Positions 7,633 through 17,875 of a stretch of 64,000 nt of DNA are shown piece by piece (position 1 is the first letter of the stretch; every line of letters starts with the position of its first letter). Made by a program: the position numbers and the translations under genes. The DNA comes from Microbacterium dauci (lineage in GTDB: Bacteria; Actinomycetota; Actinomycetes; Actinomycetales; Microbacteriaceae), in contig NZ_JASJND010000001.1 in assembly GCF_030065535.1 (NCBI RefSeq), positions 620,001 to 684,000 of the forward strand, given 5' to 3'. Below the pieces are notes generated by a model, which was not told the origin of the DNA, did no database searches, and saw only the letters and a list, made by a program, of their open reading frames with translations.

Positions 7633-8832
7633 ATGAGCACCGGCGGCGACAAGCCACGCGGCGGCTTCTTCGACACCCTCCGACAGCGCACGGTGTCGAC
7701 GGAGATCGCCGATTCGATGCCGCGCGGCCTCCGCCTCGCGACCGCGTACGCGTGGCGCTTCCTCCTCATCGCCGCGGCGATCGCCGTCCTCATCTGGATC
7801 GTCATCCAGCTGAAGCTGCTCATCATCCCGCTGCTCGCCGCGATCCTCGTGACGGCGCTCGTCTGGCCGCTGTTCAGCTTCCTGATCCGCCATCGGATGC
7901 CGCGATGGCTCTCGGTGCTCATCACGGTCCTCGTCGCGCTCTCCGTCGCGACCGGCCTGCTGTGGCTCGCCATCTGGCAGATCTCCCGCGAAGCCGGCCG
8001 CGTGCGCGACCGCACCGTCGTCGCCCTCGACGAGTTCCGCACCTACCTCATCGACGGACCGCTCCACCTCACCGAGCTGCAGATCGACGGCGCCATCGAC
8101 CAGGCCTTCGAGCTCATCCAGGAGCAGGCGCAGCTGCTGTGGTCGGGCGCCCTCGCCGTCGGCTCGACGCTCGGGCACATCGTCACCGGCGTCCTCCTCG
8201 CGATCTTCATCCTCATCTGCACCCTCGCCGACGGCGGTGGCATCTGGAAGTGGACCGTCCGCCTCTTCCCGCAGCGCGCCCGCACCGCTGTCGACGGCGC
8301 CGGCCGCGCCGGCTGGCGCACCGTCATCAACTACGCCCGTACCCAGCTCCTCGTCGCCACCATCGACGCCGTCGGCATCGGAGTGGGCGCCTTCGCCCTC
8401 GGAGTGCCGCTTGCCGCCCCCATCGGCGTGCTCGTCTTCCTCGGCGCGTTCGTGCCCTTCGTCGGCGCCGTCCTCACCGGCGCCCTCGCAGTCTTCCTCG
8501 CGCTCGTCTACAACGGCCCGTGGATCGCCCTCTGGATGCTCGTCATCGTCCTCGCGGTCCAGCAGTTCGAGGGCCACATCCTCCAGCCGCTCCTCATGGG
8601 CGCCGCCGTCAAGGTGCACCCGCTCGCGGTCGTCCTCGCCGTCGCCGGGGGAGCGATGATCGCCGGCATCGCGGGCGCCGTCTTCGCCGTGCCGCTCGCC
8701 GCCTTCGTCAACGTGGTCTGGCTCTACCTCTCCAGACGCGGGTGGGAGCATCCGGTCGATGCGAGACCCACCGACCTCATCTGGAGCACCGTGCCCCGCC
8801 AAGATCTCCGCGACAGGAAGCGCTTCTCGTGA
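7633..8832 (+). CDS. AI-2E family transporter (PerM-like)
   Basis: This 399-residue integral membrane protein has paired hydrophobic helices at residues about 38-80, a long amphipathic middle region and a cluster of helices from about 165 onward. The C-terminal GVPLAAPIGVLVFLGAFVPF and FEGHILQPLLMGAAVKVHP segments are diagnostic for the AI-2E/PerM exporter family. Members move small molecules or ions outward; the substrate here is unknown. The stop codon overlaps the GTG start of threonine ammonia-lyase by 4 bp, so the two are co-translated. That pairing raises the possibility of amino-acid-related export, but this is only inferred from position. Confidence 0.88.
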   Translation: MSTGGDKPRGGFFDTLRQRTVSTEIADSMPRGLRLATAYAWRFLLIAAAIAVLIWIVIQLKLLIIPLLAAILVTALVWPLFSFLIRHRMPRWLSVLITVLVALSVATGLLWLAIWQISREAGRVRDRTVVALDEFRTYLIDGPLHLTELQIDGAIDQAFELIQEQAQLLWSGALAVGSTLGHIVTGVLLAIFILICTLADGGGIWKWTVRLFPQRARTAVDGAGRAGWRTVINYARTQLLVATIDAVGIGVGAFALGVPLAAPIGVLVFLGAFVPFVGAVLTGALAVFLALVYNGPWIALWMLVIVLAVQQFEGHILQPLLMGAAVKVHPLAVVLAVAGGAMIAGIAGAVFAVPLAAFVNVVWLYLSRRGWEHPVDARPTDLIWSTVPRQDLRDRKRFS

Positions 8833-10067
8833 ACGACACCACCACCCACCCGACCCTGTCGGAGTTCACGGATGCCGCAGCCCAACTCGAAGGCGTCATC
8901 CTGCACACCCCCGTCGAGGGCTCCGAGTACCTCTCGACCGTCCTCGGCGCGTCGGTGCACCTCAAGTTCGAGCACCTGCAGCGCACCGGTTCGTTCAAGA
9001 TCCGCGGCGCGACTTACCGCCTGTCGCGCCTGACCGCCGAGGAGCGCGCGCGGGGTGTCGTCGCGGCATCCGCGGGCAACCACGCCCAGGGCGTGGCGCT
9101 CGGCGCCCAGAAGCTCGGCATCCCGGCGACGATCTTCATGCCGCTCGGCGTGCCCGTTCCGAAGCTCCTCGCGACGCGCGGCTACGGCGCCGACGTCGTG
9201 CTCGAAGGGGCCACCTTCGAGACGCCGCTGCGCCTCGCGCAGGAGTTCGCCGAGCGCACCGGCGCCGTCTTCATCCCGCCGTACGACCACCGTGACGTGG
9301 TCATCGGGCAGGGCACGCTCGGTCTCGAGCTGATGGACGAGATCCCGGGCCTCGAGACGGTCCTCGTCGGCATCGGTGGCGGTGGCCTCATCGCGGGCGT
9401 CGCGGCAGCCGTCAAGGCGCGCGCCGCCGCCGAAGGGCGCACCGTGCGTGTCATCGGCGTGCAGGCTGAGAACTCCGCGGCCTACCCGCCCTCACTCGCC
9501 GCCGGCCACCCGATCGACGCCGATACGACCCCGACGATCGCTGACGGCATCGCGGTGAAGCGCCCCGGCGACATCCCGTTCGGGATCATCCGCGACCTCG
9601 TCGACGAGGTCGTCACGGTGACCGACGACGACATCGCCCGCGCGATCCTCGTGCTCATCGAGCGCGCGAAGCAGGTCGTCGAGCCCGCCGGCGCCGTCGG
9701 CGTCGCGGCGATCCTCACCGGCAAGGTCAAGCCGACCGGGCCGACCGCGGCGATCCTTTCGGGCGGCAACATCGACCCGCTGCTGCTGCAACGCGTCGTG
9801 GCACACGGGCTCGCGGCATCCGGTCGGTACATGACCATCCAGGTGCCGCTGCCTGACCGTCCCGGTCAGCTCGCGCGCGTGTCGGAGCTGCTGTCGACCG
9901 TCGGCGCGAACGTCATCGAGGTGCTGCACACCCGCCACGGCCAGGGTCTGCAGATCAGCGAGGTGATCCTGCAACTCTCGGTCGAGACCCGCGGCGAGGA
10001 ACACCGCGCGCAGGTGCTCGCGATCCTGCGCGAGGCCGGCTACGCGCCCCGCCTCGTCCAGGACTGA
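8829..10067 (+). CDS. ilvA: Threonine ammonia-lyase with C-terminal ACT domain
   Basis: This 412-residue PLP enzyme converts threonine to 2-oxobutanoate and ammonia. The PLP lysine is K57 in TGSFKIRGA, the phosphate-binding glycine loop is GIGGGGLIAG, and the C-terminal 80 residues form an ACT regulatory domain (MTIQVPLPDRPGQLARVSELL). The single short ACT domain and about 400-residue length resemble the catabolic/short form rather than the two-ACT biosynthetic enzyme; either role is possible. The GTG at 8829 is chosen for its 4-bp overlap with the transporter stop. Upstream sequence in the same frame is a shadow of the transporter gene. Confidence 0.92.
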   Translation: MNDTTTHPTLSEFTDAAAQLEGVILHTPVEGSEYLSTVLGASVHLKFEHLQRTGSFKIRGATYRLSRLTAEERARGVVAASAGNHAQGVALGAQKLGIPATIFMPLGVPVPKLLATRGYGADVVLEGATFETPLRLAQEFAERTGAVFIPPYDHRDVVIGQGTLGLELMDEIPGLETVLVGIGGGGLIAGVAAAVKARAAAEGRTVRVIGVQAENSAAYPPSLAAGHPIDADTTPTIADGIAVKRPGDIPFGIIRDLVDEVVTVTDDDIARAILVLIERAKQVVEPAGAVGVAAILTGKVKPTGPTAAILSGGNIDPLLLQRVVAHGLAASGRYMTIQVPLPDRPGQLARVSELLSTVGANVIEVLHTRHGQGLQISEVILQLSVETRGEEHRAQVLAILREAGYAPRLVQD

Positions 10068-10119
10068 GCGCCCGGGATCACTGCGCGCCCGCTCGCGCGG
10101 GCTCGCGCCCTCTCGCGCC

Positions 10120-10220
10120 GCGGCATCCCGCCGAAAGAACATCCCACGGCCGAGAGAACGGACTACACCTGTTCCCTCGGCCGCGGGATGTTCTCTCGCG
10201 GTCAGACGAGTGGATGCCGC
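10120..10220. repeat. Nested palindromic intergenic repeat, type A copy 1
   Basis: Between the convergent ilvA and greA genes lies a nested inverted repeat. The outer arms are GAAAGAACATCCC (10133-10145) and GGGATGTTCTCTC (10185-10197). The inner arms CGGCCGAGAGAACGG (10047+100, i.e. 10147-10161) and 10169-10183 read with the same GAGAGAAC core. GCGGCATCC and GGATGCCGC flank the whole unit as a further inverted pair. The order is motif, motif, inverted motif, inverted motif. The right flank (GTCAGACGAG then GGATGCCGC) recurs almost exactly at the type A element near 59.3 kb. Placement between converging genes suggests a bidirectional terminator or REP-like element. Confidence 0.7.
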
Positions 10221-10248
10221 GCGCGGCGCAGCGCCGCGCAACGAACCG

Positions 10249-10731
10249 TCACTGCCCCGAGTAGGTCTCGACCTTCACGATCTCGACGCTGATCGACTTG
10301 CCGTTGGGCGCCGTGTACGAGGTCTTGTCGCCCTCCTTGAGGCCGAGGATGGCCTCGCCGAGCGGGGATGCCTCGCTGTACACGTCGAGCTCGCTGTTCG
10401 CCGCGATTTCGCGGTTGCCGAGCAGGAACACCTCTTCGCCGCCGGCGACGAGCGCGGTGACGACCGTGCCCGAGAGCACCGTGCCGTCGGACTCGGGTGC
10501 GACGCCGACCTTGGCGTCCTTCAGCAGCTGCTGGAGCGTGCGGATGCGCGCCTCCTGCTTGCCCTGCTCGTCCTTCGCAGCGTGGTAGCCGCCGTTCTCC
10601 TTGAGGTCGCCCTCTTCGCGTGCGGCCTCGATGCGCTTCGCGATCTCCTCGCGACCGGTGGTCGACAGGTGCTCGAGCTCGGCGACGAGGCGGTCGTACG
10701 CCTCCTGGGTGAGGAACGTCTCAGTGGACAT
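10249..10731 (-). CDS. greA: Transcription elongation factor GreA
   Basis: This 160-residue protein has the GreA architecture: an N-terminal antiparallel coiled coil (EELAKR-like AYDRLVAELEHLSTTGREEI, then REEGDLKENGGYHAAKDEQG, whose acidic tip reaches the polymerase active site) and a C-terminal FKBP-like domain ending in SISVEIVKVETYSGQ. It rescues backtracked RNA polymerase by stimulating transcript cleavage. The ATG at 10731 is preceded by GGGAG. A DUF4307 gene lies upstream on the same strand, the same neighbour order as in mycobacteria, separated by a probable terminator. Confidence 0.95.
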   Translation of the reverse strand: MSTETFLTQEAYDRLVAELEHLSTTGREEIAKRIEAAREEGDLKENGGYHAAKDEQGKQEARIRTLQQLLKDAKVGVAPESDGTVLSGTVVTALVAGGEEVFLLGNREIAANSELDVYSEASPLGEAILGLKEGDKTSYTAPNGKSISVEIVKVETYSGQ

Positions 10732-10769
10732 CGTGATCTCCCGTGTGATCGGGGTGGATATAAGCGAAC

Positions 10770-10790
10770 GCCCCGGCAGCGGGCCGGGGC
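10770..10790 (-). terminator. Hairpin terminator between the DUF4307 gene and greA
   Basis: GCCCCGGC (10770-10777) pairs perfectly with GCCGGGGC (10783-10790) around a 5-base loop. On the minus strand a moderately T-rich stretch follows. It would end the DUF4307 transcript just before greA. Confidence 0.6.
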
Positions 10791-10805
10791 GCGTGATCTG
10801 ACAGC

Positions 10806-11210
10806 CTACGGGGTCCAGCAGGAGCGGATCAAACCCGTCGTCGCCTCCGCGACGGTCGGCACCTGCTCCACGACAGTCCTCGAACGCTCCTCGGATGCCG
10901 CGTACTCCACGACCCGCCAGCCGACGATGCCGTGCTCGGTGTCCTGCGCCTCGAACGCGCACGCGATGGGGCCGTCGCCGTTGAAGTTGATCTGCGCGCG
11001 CACCGTCACGAGGTGCTCGTCGTCGATGTTGTACCCCGTCGTGTCGGCATCCACCGAGGCGAGGGAGCGAGTCACGGTCGACCAGCCGAGGAGGCCCGTC
11101 GCGACGATGGCGACGACTGCGACCGCAACCCACCAGAGCGTCCGGCGACGAACGGTGCCGGTGCGTCCGTAACGCTCGGCGAGCATCCGGTCGACGTCGG
11201 TGGGGGACAT
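10806..11210 (-). CDS. DUF4307 domain membrane protein
   Basis: This 134-residue protein begins MSPTDVDRMLAERYGRTG, has one transmembrane helix (residues about 25-46) and an extracytoplasmic domain that ends near a Cys (GLIRSCWTP). A second Cys lies in IACAFEAQD, so a disulfide is possible. This is the DUF4307 pattern found in most actinobacteria; its function is unknown. It sits upstream of greA, as its counterpart does in mycobacteria. In that layout the mycothiol conjugate amidase gene mca is expected next to it, but only 60 bp separate this gene from the next one, so mca is missing here. Confidence 0.9.
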   Translation of the reverse strand: MSPTDVDRMLAERYGRTGTVRRRTLWWVAVAVVAIVATGLLGWSTVTRSLASVDADTTGYNIDDEHLVTVRAQINFNGDGPIACAFEAQDTEHGIVGWRVVEYAASEERSRTVVEQVPTVAEATTGLIRSCWTP

Positions 11211-11270
11211 GCGGCATCCGATCTAGGCTGGAGTTCCAGGCTATTCGCTCTGGCTGAAAGAAGAGGACCC

Positions 11271-11519
11271 ATGCTCTGGCTCGCCGCGACCCCGACGCCC
11301 ACACCGACCCCCGGCCTCTCCGCCGAGCAGGTCACGCCGGGTATCGAGGGGTTCCTCGTGATGGCGCTCATCGCCGTCGTGATCGTGCTGCTGGGCATCG
11401 CGATGCTGCGCCGCGTGCGCCGCGCGCAGTACCGGGTCGATGTCCGCGAGCAGCTCGACGCCGAAGAGGCCGCCGCCCGCGGCGAGGGTCCTACGCCGGG
11501 AGACCCAGCGAAGGACTGA
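11271..11519 (+). CDS. Small single-pass membrane protein (Rv1083-like position)
   Basis: This 82-residue protein begins MLWLAATPTPTPTPGLS, has a Thr-Pro-rich N-terminus, one transmembrane helix (residues about 27-47) and a charged cytoplasmic tail. The ATG at 11271 has AAGAGGA upstream at good spacing; longer in-frame extensions would run through the divergent DUF4307 gene. By position and architecture it matches the small membrane protein found beside DUF4307 in mycobacteria. Its last 29 bp overlap the 3' end of the convergent hemolysin III gene. Function unknown. Confidence 0.8.
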   Translation: MLWLAATPTPTPTPGLSAEQVTPGIEGFLVMALIAVVIVLLGIAMLRRVRRAQYRVDVREQLDAEEAAARGEGPTPGDPAKD

Positions 11520-12228
11520 GCGGGTCGAGCGAGATCAGCAGACACGCGGTCCAGTGGCAGAGGAACGCCAGGACCGTGCAGACGTGGAAGATCTCGTGGA
11601 AGCCGAAGTGGCCCGGCCACGGGTTCGGCCGCTTCATGCCGTAGACGACGGCGCCGGCTGTGTAGAGCAGGCCGCCAACGATGACGAGCACCATCATCGC
11701 GACGTTCGCGTTGAGCAGGTCGACGAGGTACATCACCGCGGCCCAGCCCAGCAGCAGGTAGAGCGCGACGTAGAGCCAGCGCGGCGCGTTGATCCAGAAG
11801 ACGCGGAACAGGATGCCGAGCAGCGCACCCGACCACACCAGGATCAGCAGCAGCACTCCCTTGTCGGGGGTGAGCGCGAGCGTCGCAATCGGCGTGTACG
11901 TGCCCGCGATGAGCAGCAGGATGTTCGCGTGGTCGATGCGCTTGAGCACGACCTTCGTCCGCGGACCCCAGTTGAAGCGGTGGTACAGGGCGGAGTTGCC
12001 GAACAGCAGCAGCGACGTCGCCATGAACACCGCGGCCGCCCACTTGCCGGGCGTTCCCTCGGCGAGGACGATCAGCACGATGCCCGCGGCGATCGCGACC
12101 GGGAACGTCCCCGCGTGGATCCAGCCCCGCCACGTCGGTTTCAGCTCGACGTGCGCGTCGAGGGCCGCGGCATCCAACAGCGGAAGCTGGGGCATTTCGG
12201 GTCCGTCGGCGGGGGTGTGTCGGGTCAC
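11491..12228 (-). CDS. Hemolysin III / PAQR family membrane protein (TrhA-like)
   Basis: This 245-residue protein has seven predicted transmembrane helices. It carries the PAQR metal-site motifs SALYHRFNW (after the second helix), RIDHANI and HFGFHEIFHVCTVLAFLCHW near the C-terminus. Bacterial members influence membrane-lipid homeostasis; the name hemolysin is historical. It lies next to the divergent isoprenyl transferase, an arrangement also seen in mycobacteria. Its 3' end overlaps the convergent small membrane-protein gene by 29 bp, so convergent transcription would produce complementary ends. Confidence 0.92.
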   Translation of the reverse strand: MTRHTPADGPEMPQLPLLDAAALDAHVELKPTWRGWIHAGTFPVAIAAGIVLIVLAEGTPGKWAAAVFMATSLLLFGNSALYHRFNWGPRTKVVLKRIDHANILLLIAGTYTPIATLALTPDKGVLLLILVWSGALLGILFRVFWINAPRWLYVALYLLLGWAAVMYLVDLLNANVAMMVLVIVGGLLYTAGAVVYGMKRPNPWPGHFGFHEIFHVCTVLAFLCHWTACLLISLDPLSPSLGLPA

Positions 12229-12304
12229 GGCCCGAGCCTACGCGCCGTGCCATGCCGAGGAGTCCATACGCGGCGACGGCGGCCGACAGCGGTAGCGTAG
12301 GCAC

Positions 12305-13090
12305 GTGACTCGCGCCGGTTCGACCCAGGGACGGGGCCTGCTGTACCGGCTCTACAGCTCCCGCCTGCGCCGCGAGATCGAGGCGCGCAGCGTGCCGCAC
12401 CACGTCGCGATGATGATCGACGGCAATCGCCGGTGGGCCCGGCAGCTCGGCTACACGACGGTGTCGCACGGGCACCGCGCCGGCGCCGCGAAGATGCACG
12501 AGTTTCTGCAGTGGTGCGACGACCTCGGCATCAAGGTCGTGTCGTTGTATCTGCTGTCGGTCGACAACCTCACCAAGCGCGATTCGCAGGAGCTCAGCGA
12601 CCTCATCGAGATCATCGCCGAGCTCGCCGACACGCTGTCGCAGGAGCCCGGCTGGCGCGTGCAGCAGGTCGGTCGTGCCGAGCTCCTGCCCGACGATCTC
12701 GCCCGGAGCCTCCGCACCGTCGAGGACCGCACCCGCGACAACACGGGCCTGCACGTCAACCTTGCCGTCGGGTACGGCGGTCGCGGCGAGATCGTCGATG
12801 CCGTCCGCAGCATCATCGCCGCCCACGACCGCCAGGGCGGCTCGCTCGAAGAGCTCGCCGAGAGCCTCACCCCCGAGCAGATCGGCGAGCACCTCTACAC
12901 CGGCGGCCAGCCCGACCCCGACCTCGTGATCCGCACGTCGGGGGAGCAGCGCCTCAGCGACTTCTTGCTGTGGCAGTCCGCGCACAGCGAGTTCTACTTC
13001 GTCGAGGCACTCGGACCCGACCTCCGCGAAGTCGATTTCCTCCGCGCGATCAGGGATTTCGGCGACCGCGATCGCCGCTTCGGCAGCTGA
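12305..13090 (+). CDS. Cis-isoprenyl diphosphate synthase (UppS/Z-FPP synthase family)
   Basis: This 261-residue cytosolic prenyltransferase condenses isopentenyl diphosphate onto an allylic primer. The catalytic Asp lies in [14 protein letters not shown] and the C-terminal [20 protein letters not shown] segment is the family signature. Actinobacteria usually have two paralogues, a short-chain Z,E-farnesyl diphosphate synthase and a long-chain undecaprenyl/decaprenyl synthase. Position beside hemolysin III matches the short-chain enzyme of M. tuberculosis (Rv1086), so that activity is the better guess, but chain length cannot be read reliably from sequence by eye. Confidence 0.9.
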   Translation: MTRAGSTQGRGLLYRLYSSRLRREIEARSVPHHVAMMIDGNRRWARQLGYTTVSHGHRAGAAKMHEFLQWCDDLGIKVVSLYLLSVDNLTKRDSQELSDLIEIIAELADTLSQEPGWRVQQVGRAELLPDDLARSLRTVEDRTRDNTGLHVNLAVGYGGRGEIVDAVRSIIAAHDRQGGSLEELAESLTPEQIGEHLYTGGQPDPDLVIRTSGEQRLSDFLLWQSAHSEFYFVEALGPDLREVDFLRAIRDFGDRDRRFGS

Positions 13091-13183
13091 CTCCAGCGGC
13101 GTTACACACTGTTCACACGGCAGTCCCCGTTCCACGGCGTGTCGGATTGCGCGGATGCCACGTGCGCGGCCTACGTTCATCCC

Positions 13184-13263
13184 AACGGGCACGGAGCCCG
13201 TTCGAGTCGGCCTTCTCACGACTCGTGACCCAGGTCGACTCGTGACTGCCGGGGAACCCCCGG
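13184..13263 (+). promoter_or_regulatory. Structured leader of the phoH gene
   Basis: Three hairpins lie in tandem before phoH. They are AACGGGC/GCCCGTT (13184-13202), CGAGTCG/CGACTCG (13203-13225) and CCGGGG/CCCCGG (13249-13263). The 11-mer CGACTCGTGAC occurs twice (13219-13229 and 13236-13246), so the CGAGTCG arm can pair with either copy, giving two alternative structures. The last hairpin abuts the GCGGGAG ribosome-binding site. This suggests translational or transcriptional control, but no known riboswitch class is recognised. Confidence 0.4.
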
Positions 13264-13277
13264 GGCGGGAGTGGGTT

Positions 13278-14636
13278 GTGGCCACACGAGCACCTGAGAA
13301 GCAGCGTCACCTCAGCACGGCCGCGGAGGCGGCCAGCGACCAGGATCTGCGCACGTACGTGCTGGATACCTCGGTGCTGCTGAGCGATCCGCGTGCACTC
13401 TTCCGGTTCGCGGAGCATTCCGTCGTGCTGCCGGTCGTCGTCGTCACCGAACTCGAGGGGAAGCGTCACGACCCCGAGATCGGCTACTTCGCACGGCAGG
13501 CGCTGCGGCACCTCGACGAGCTCCGCGTCGAACACGGACGCCTCGACTTCCCGGTTCCCGTCGGTGACGGCGGCACGCTCCGCGTCGAGCTGACGAACAC
13601 CGACCCGACCGTCCTCCCCGCCGGCATGCGCCTGGGCGACAACGACACCCGTATCCTCTCGGTCGCGATGCACCTCTCGCAGGAGGGGCAGACCGTCACC
13701 GTCGTGTCGAAGGACCTGCCGATGCGTGTGAAGGCGGCATCCCTCGGTCTCCACGCCGAGGAGTACCTGGCGGAACAGGCCATCGACTCGGGCTGGACCG
13801 GCATCGCGTCGATCGACGTCTCGGGCGACGACGTCAGCGACCTCTACGACAGTGAGGTCGGTCTCAGCGAAGACGTGCGCGGGCTCCCCGTGAACACCGG
13901 CCTCGTCGTCCACTCCGAGCGCGGATCGGCGCTCGGCCGGGTCACCGACAAGAACGGCGGGTACAAGCTCGTCCGTGGCGACCGTGACGTCTTCGGCCTG
14001 CACGGCCGCTCGGCCGAGCAGCGCATCGCGATCGACCTGCTGCTCGACCCCGAGGTGGGCATCGTGTCGCTCGGCGGTCGCGCCGGCACCGGCAAGTCGG
14101 CGCTCGCGCTGTGCGCGGGCCTGCAGGCGGTGCTCGAGCAGCAGCAGCAGAAGAAGATCATCGTCTTCCGCCCGCTGTACGCCGTCGGCGGTCAAGACCT
14201 CGGCTTCCTGCCTGGCGACCAGGGCGAGAAGATGAACCCGTGGGGTCAGGCGGTCTTCGACACCCTCGGCTCGGTCGTCTCCGGCAACGTCCTCGAAGAG
14301 GTGGTCGCACGCGGGATGCTCGAGGTCATGCCGCTCACGCACATTCGCGGCCGTTCGCTCCACGACGCGTTCGTGATCGTCGACGAGGCGCAGTCGCTCG
14401 AGCGGAACGTCCTCCTCACGGTGCTCAGCCGCATCGGCCAGAACTCGCGCGTCGTGCTCACCCACGACGTCGGACAGCGCGACAACCTGCGGGTCGGCCG
14501 CCACGACGGCATCGCTTCGGTGATCGAGACGCTCAAGGGCCACGGCCTCTTCGGCCACGTCACCCTGACCCGCTCCGAGCGCTCCGCCATCGCCGCCCTC
14601 GTGACCGATCTCCTCGAGGCCGGCGAGCTCAGCTGA
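13278..14636 (+). CDS. PhoH2-type protein: PIN ribonuclease domain fused to PhoH ATPase
   Basis: This 452-residue protein has an N-terminal PIN domain ([23 protein letters not shown] and RLGDND contribute acidic nuclease residues, about residues 20-150). The C-terminal PhoH domain has Walker [12 protein letters not shown] and Walker [12 protein letters not shown]. The mycobacterial PhoH2 of this layout unwinds and cleaves RNA. The GTG at 13278 is chosen for GCGGGAG upstream and the normal family N-terminus; in-frame GTG 13242 and ATG 13155 are alternatives, but they would place the leader hairpins inside the coding region. A small upstream antitoxin-like ORF, reported in mycobacteria, is not evident here. 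Confidence 0.9.
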   Translation: MATRAPEKQRHLSTAAEAASDQDLRTYVLDTSVLLSDPRALFRFAEHSVVLPVVVVTELEGKRHDPEIGYFARQALRHLDELRVEHGRLDFPVPVGDGGTLRVELTNTDPTVLPAGMRLGDNDTRILSVAMHLSQEGQTVTVVSKDLPMRVKAASLGLHAEEYLAEQAIDSGWTGIASIDVSGDDVSDLYDSEVGLSEDVRGLPVNTGLVVHSERGSALGRVTDKNGGYKLVRGDRDVFGLHGRSAEQRIAIDLLLDPEVGIVSLGGRAGTGKSALALCAGLQAVLEQQQQKKIIVFRPLYAVGGQDLGFLPGDQGEKMNPWGQAVFDTLGSVVSGNVLEEVVARGMLEVMPLTHIRGRSLHDAFVIVDEAQSLERNVLLTVLSRIGQNSRVVLTHDVGQRDNLRVGRHDGIASVIETLKGHGLFGHVTLTRSERSAIAALVTDLLEAGELS

Positions 14637-14650
14637 CCCGCGACGCCGAC

Positions 14651-14675
14651 GGTCCCCGACTGCACGTCGGGGGCC
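14651..14675 (+). terminator. Terminator of phoH
   Basis: GGTCCCCGAC (14651-14660) pairs with GTCGGGGGCC (14666-14675) over 10 bp with one G-T pair and a 5-base loop, starting 15 bp after the phoH stop. A short T-containing tract follows. Confidence 0.75.
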
Positions 14676-14712
14676 GTTCGCGTTGCGCGGCATCCGCTCG
14701 GCCCGCCCTGCC

Positions 14713-14782
14713 CGCGAGAAACCATGCCAGCGCGAGAAACCAGTCCTGCGCGGGTTTCTGGCGAGGAACGTGGTTTCTCGCG
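14713..14782. repeat. Nested palindromic intergenic repeat, type B copy 1
   Basis: This element lies between the convergent phoH and response-regulator genes. The outer arms CGCGAGAAACCA (14713-14724) and TGGTTTCTCGCG (14771-14782) are perfect inverted repeats. The inner arms CGCGAGAAACCAG (14731-14743) and an imperfect partner at 14751-14763 repeat the same core. The order is motif, motif, inverted motif, inverted motif, exactly as in the type A elements but with core GCGAGAAACCA instead of GAGAGAACATC. Confidence 0.7.
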
Positions 14783-14812
14783 AGCGACCGGGCAGCGGTC
14801 AGCGCCGCCGGG

Positions 14813-15466
14813 TCAGTCCCAGCGGTAGCCTTCGCCGCGGACCGTCGAGATGTGGTCGTGGCCGAGCTTCGCGCGCAGGTAGCGCACGTACACGTCGACG
14901 ACGTTCGAGCCCGGGTCGAACTCCAAGCCCCACACGCGGCTCAGCAGCACCTCGCGGGTGAGCGTCTCGCCGGGGTTCTTCAGGAACTGCTCGGCCAGGG
15001 CGAACTCGCGAGCGGACAGGTCGACGTCGCGGCCGTTCACCGTCGCGCGCCGCGCGAGGATGTCGAGCGTGATCGCGCCACGGCTGAGGACGGGAGCGGA
15101 TGCCACGCTGTCGCGCAGCCGCGACCGCACGCGCGCCATCAACTCGGCGACCGCGAACGGCTTCGGCACGTAGTCGCTCGCGCCGGCGTCGAGGCCTTCG
15201 ATCGTGTCGCTCGTGCCGCTGCGCGCGGTGAGCATGATCACGGGCGTCGTGATGCCCTTCGATCGCAGGGCGCGGAGCACCTGGAAGCCGTCCATCGAGG
15301 GGAGCCCGACGTCGAGCACGATGACGTCGATGTCCCCGTCCGCCGCCGCGTCGAGTGCTTCGGGGCCGTCATCGGCGCCGATCGCCTCCCATCCTTCGGC
15401 GCGGATCGCGCGTGAGACGAGCGAGACGATGTGGGGCTCGTCGTCGACGATCAGGATGCGGGTCAT
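14813..15466 (-). CDS. OmpR-family response regulator
   Basis: This 217-residue protein has a receiver domain (ILIVDDEPHIVSL acidic pocket, phospho-acceptor Asp in VIVLDVGLPSMDGF, Thr in ITTPVIMLTAR, Lys in YVPKPF). A C-terminal winged helix follows (VWGLEFDPGSNVVDVYVRYLRAKLG). It overlaps the downstream kinase start by 4 bp in an operon where the regulator... is encoded after the kinase on the minus strand. The partner histidine kinase is the immediately upstream gene. Target genes cannot be deduced; a type B repeat lies just past its 3' end. Confidence 0.93.
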   Translation of the reverse strand: MTRILIVDDEPHIVSLVSRAIRAEGWEAIGADDGPEALDAAADGDIDVIVLDVGLPSMDGFQVLRALRSKGITTPVIMLTARSGTSDTIEGLDAGASDYVPKPFAVAELMARVRSRLRDSVASAPVLSRGAITLDILARRATVNGRDVDLSAREFALAEQFLKNPGETLTREVLLSRVWGLEFDPGSNVVDVYVRYLRAKLGHDHISTVRGEGYRWD

Positions 15467-16437
15467 TCAGTGGCCTCTCGCTGCAGGAGGACATCACCGG
15501 CGCGCAGCGGCGAAGGCAGCGCCTCGCCCGTGCCGATCGGGATCTCAAGGGTGAACGTAGCACCGCCGCCGGGGGTGTCCACGACGGAGCAATGACCGCC
15601 ATGTGCCTTCGCGATCGCGTCGACGATGGCGAGGCCCAGCCCCGATCCGCCGTCGCGTCGTTTGACGGCGCCGCGGTCGAATCGACCGAACACGCGTCGG
15701 CGCATGGCCGGAGGGATGCCGGGGCCGTGGTCACGCACCCAGATCTGGGCGCCGGCGGCGTGCAGCGCGCTGCCGATCTCGATCGGCGTCCCGGCGGGGG
15801 AGTACTTCGCGGCGTTGTCGGCGAGGGCGACCCAGGCCTGCAGGAGTCGGTCGCCGTCGCCGCGGATGACGCCGTCGGCGAATTGCTCGACGCTCCACTC
15901 GTGGTCGCCGATCACCGCCACCATCCCGGCGACACGCTGTGTCAGGCCGGCGAGGTCGACGTCGCGGTACGAGAGCTGTCCGCCCTCGACGGTCGCGAGC
16001 AGGTCGATGTCGCCGATGAGGCGCGTCATCCGGTCGAGCTCTGCCATGCCGAGGGTGCGGATCGACTCGACGTCGTCGGGGTCGGTGGCATCCATCACCT
16101 CGAGATGCCCGCGCACGATCGTGATCGGCGTCTTGAGCTCGTGCCGCACGTCGTCGAGCAGCCGACGCTGCGCGTCGAACGCCCGCTCGACGACCTCACG
16201 GGCGGCGGGTGCCGCGTCGGCGCGGCGCTCGAGCACCGCCCACGCCACGACCGCGACGCTCACGAGCGCGATCAGTGCCGCGAGCAGCCACGCGAGCGCC
16301 ACCCACCCGGCCGCCTCGGGGGCGAGGAGCAGGGTGACGACGAGCGCCGCCGCACCCACGGCCACGAGGCCGGCAGCCGAGACGGAGACGAGGATCCCCA
16401 GGCCCGGCGTGCGAAGGAGTGCGGCGGCGCTGTTCAC
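15463..16437 (-). CDS. Sensor histidine kinase
   Basis: This 324-residue kinase has two N-terminal transmembrane helices (about residues 15-38 and 42-68) with almost no extracytoplasmic loop. A HisKA domain follows, with the phosphorylated His near residue 98 (DVRHELKTPITIV), then the ATPase N box (DNAAKYSPAG), G1 (DHGPGIPP) and G2 (GSGLGLAIV). The lack of an outer sensor domain suggests it senses membrane state or is controlled through its helices. It is co-transcribed and overlaps by 4 bp with the response-regulator gene that follows it. Confidence 0.92.
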   Translation of the reverse strand: MNSAAALLRTPGLGILVSVSAAGLVAVGAAALVVTLLLAPEAAGWVALAWLLAALIALVSVAVVAWAVLERRADAAPAAREVVERAFDAQRRLLDDVRHELKTPITIVRGHLEVMDATDPDDVESIRTLGMAELDRMTRLIGDIDLLATVEGGQLSYRDVDLAGLTQRVAGMVAVIGDHEWSVEQFADGVIRGDGDRLLQAWVALADNAAKYSPAGTPIEIGSALHAAGAQIWVRDHGPGIPPAMRRRVFGRFDRGAVKRRDGGSGLGLAIVDAIAKAHGGHCSVVDTPGGGATFTLEIPIGTGEALPSPLRAGDVLLQREATE

Positions 16438-16447
16438 CGTCTGATTC

Positions 16448-17845
<1,398 letters not shown>

Positions 17846-17875
17846 GTCGTGCACGTCCTCGTTTCTCGTGACTGG

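Noticed and set aside
6994..8802. 602-codon open frame on the minus strand, rich in Asp, Glu, Arg and Gly
   Set aside because: It is antisense to lemA and the AI-2E transporter, has no domain and shows the composition expected of a reverse-frame shadow in GC-rich DNA.
7752..8828. N-terminal extension of about 359 codons before threonine ammonia-lyase
   Set aside because: The extension is an out-of-frame reading of the transporter gene; the GTG at 8829 with a 4-bp overlap gives the normal enzyme.
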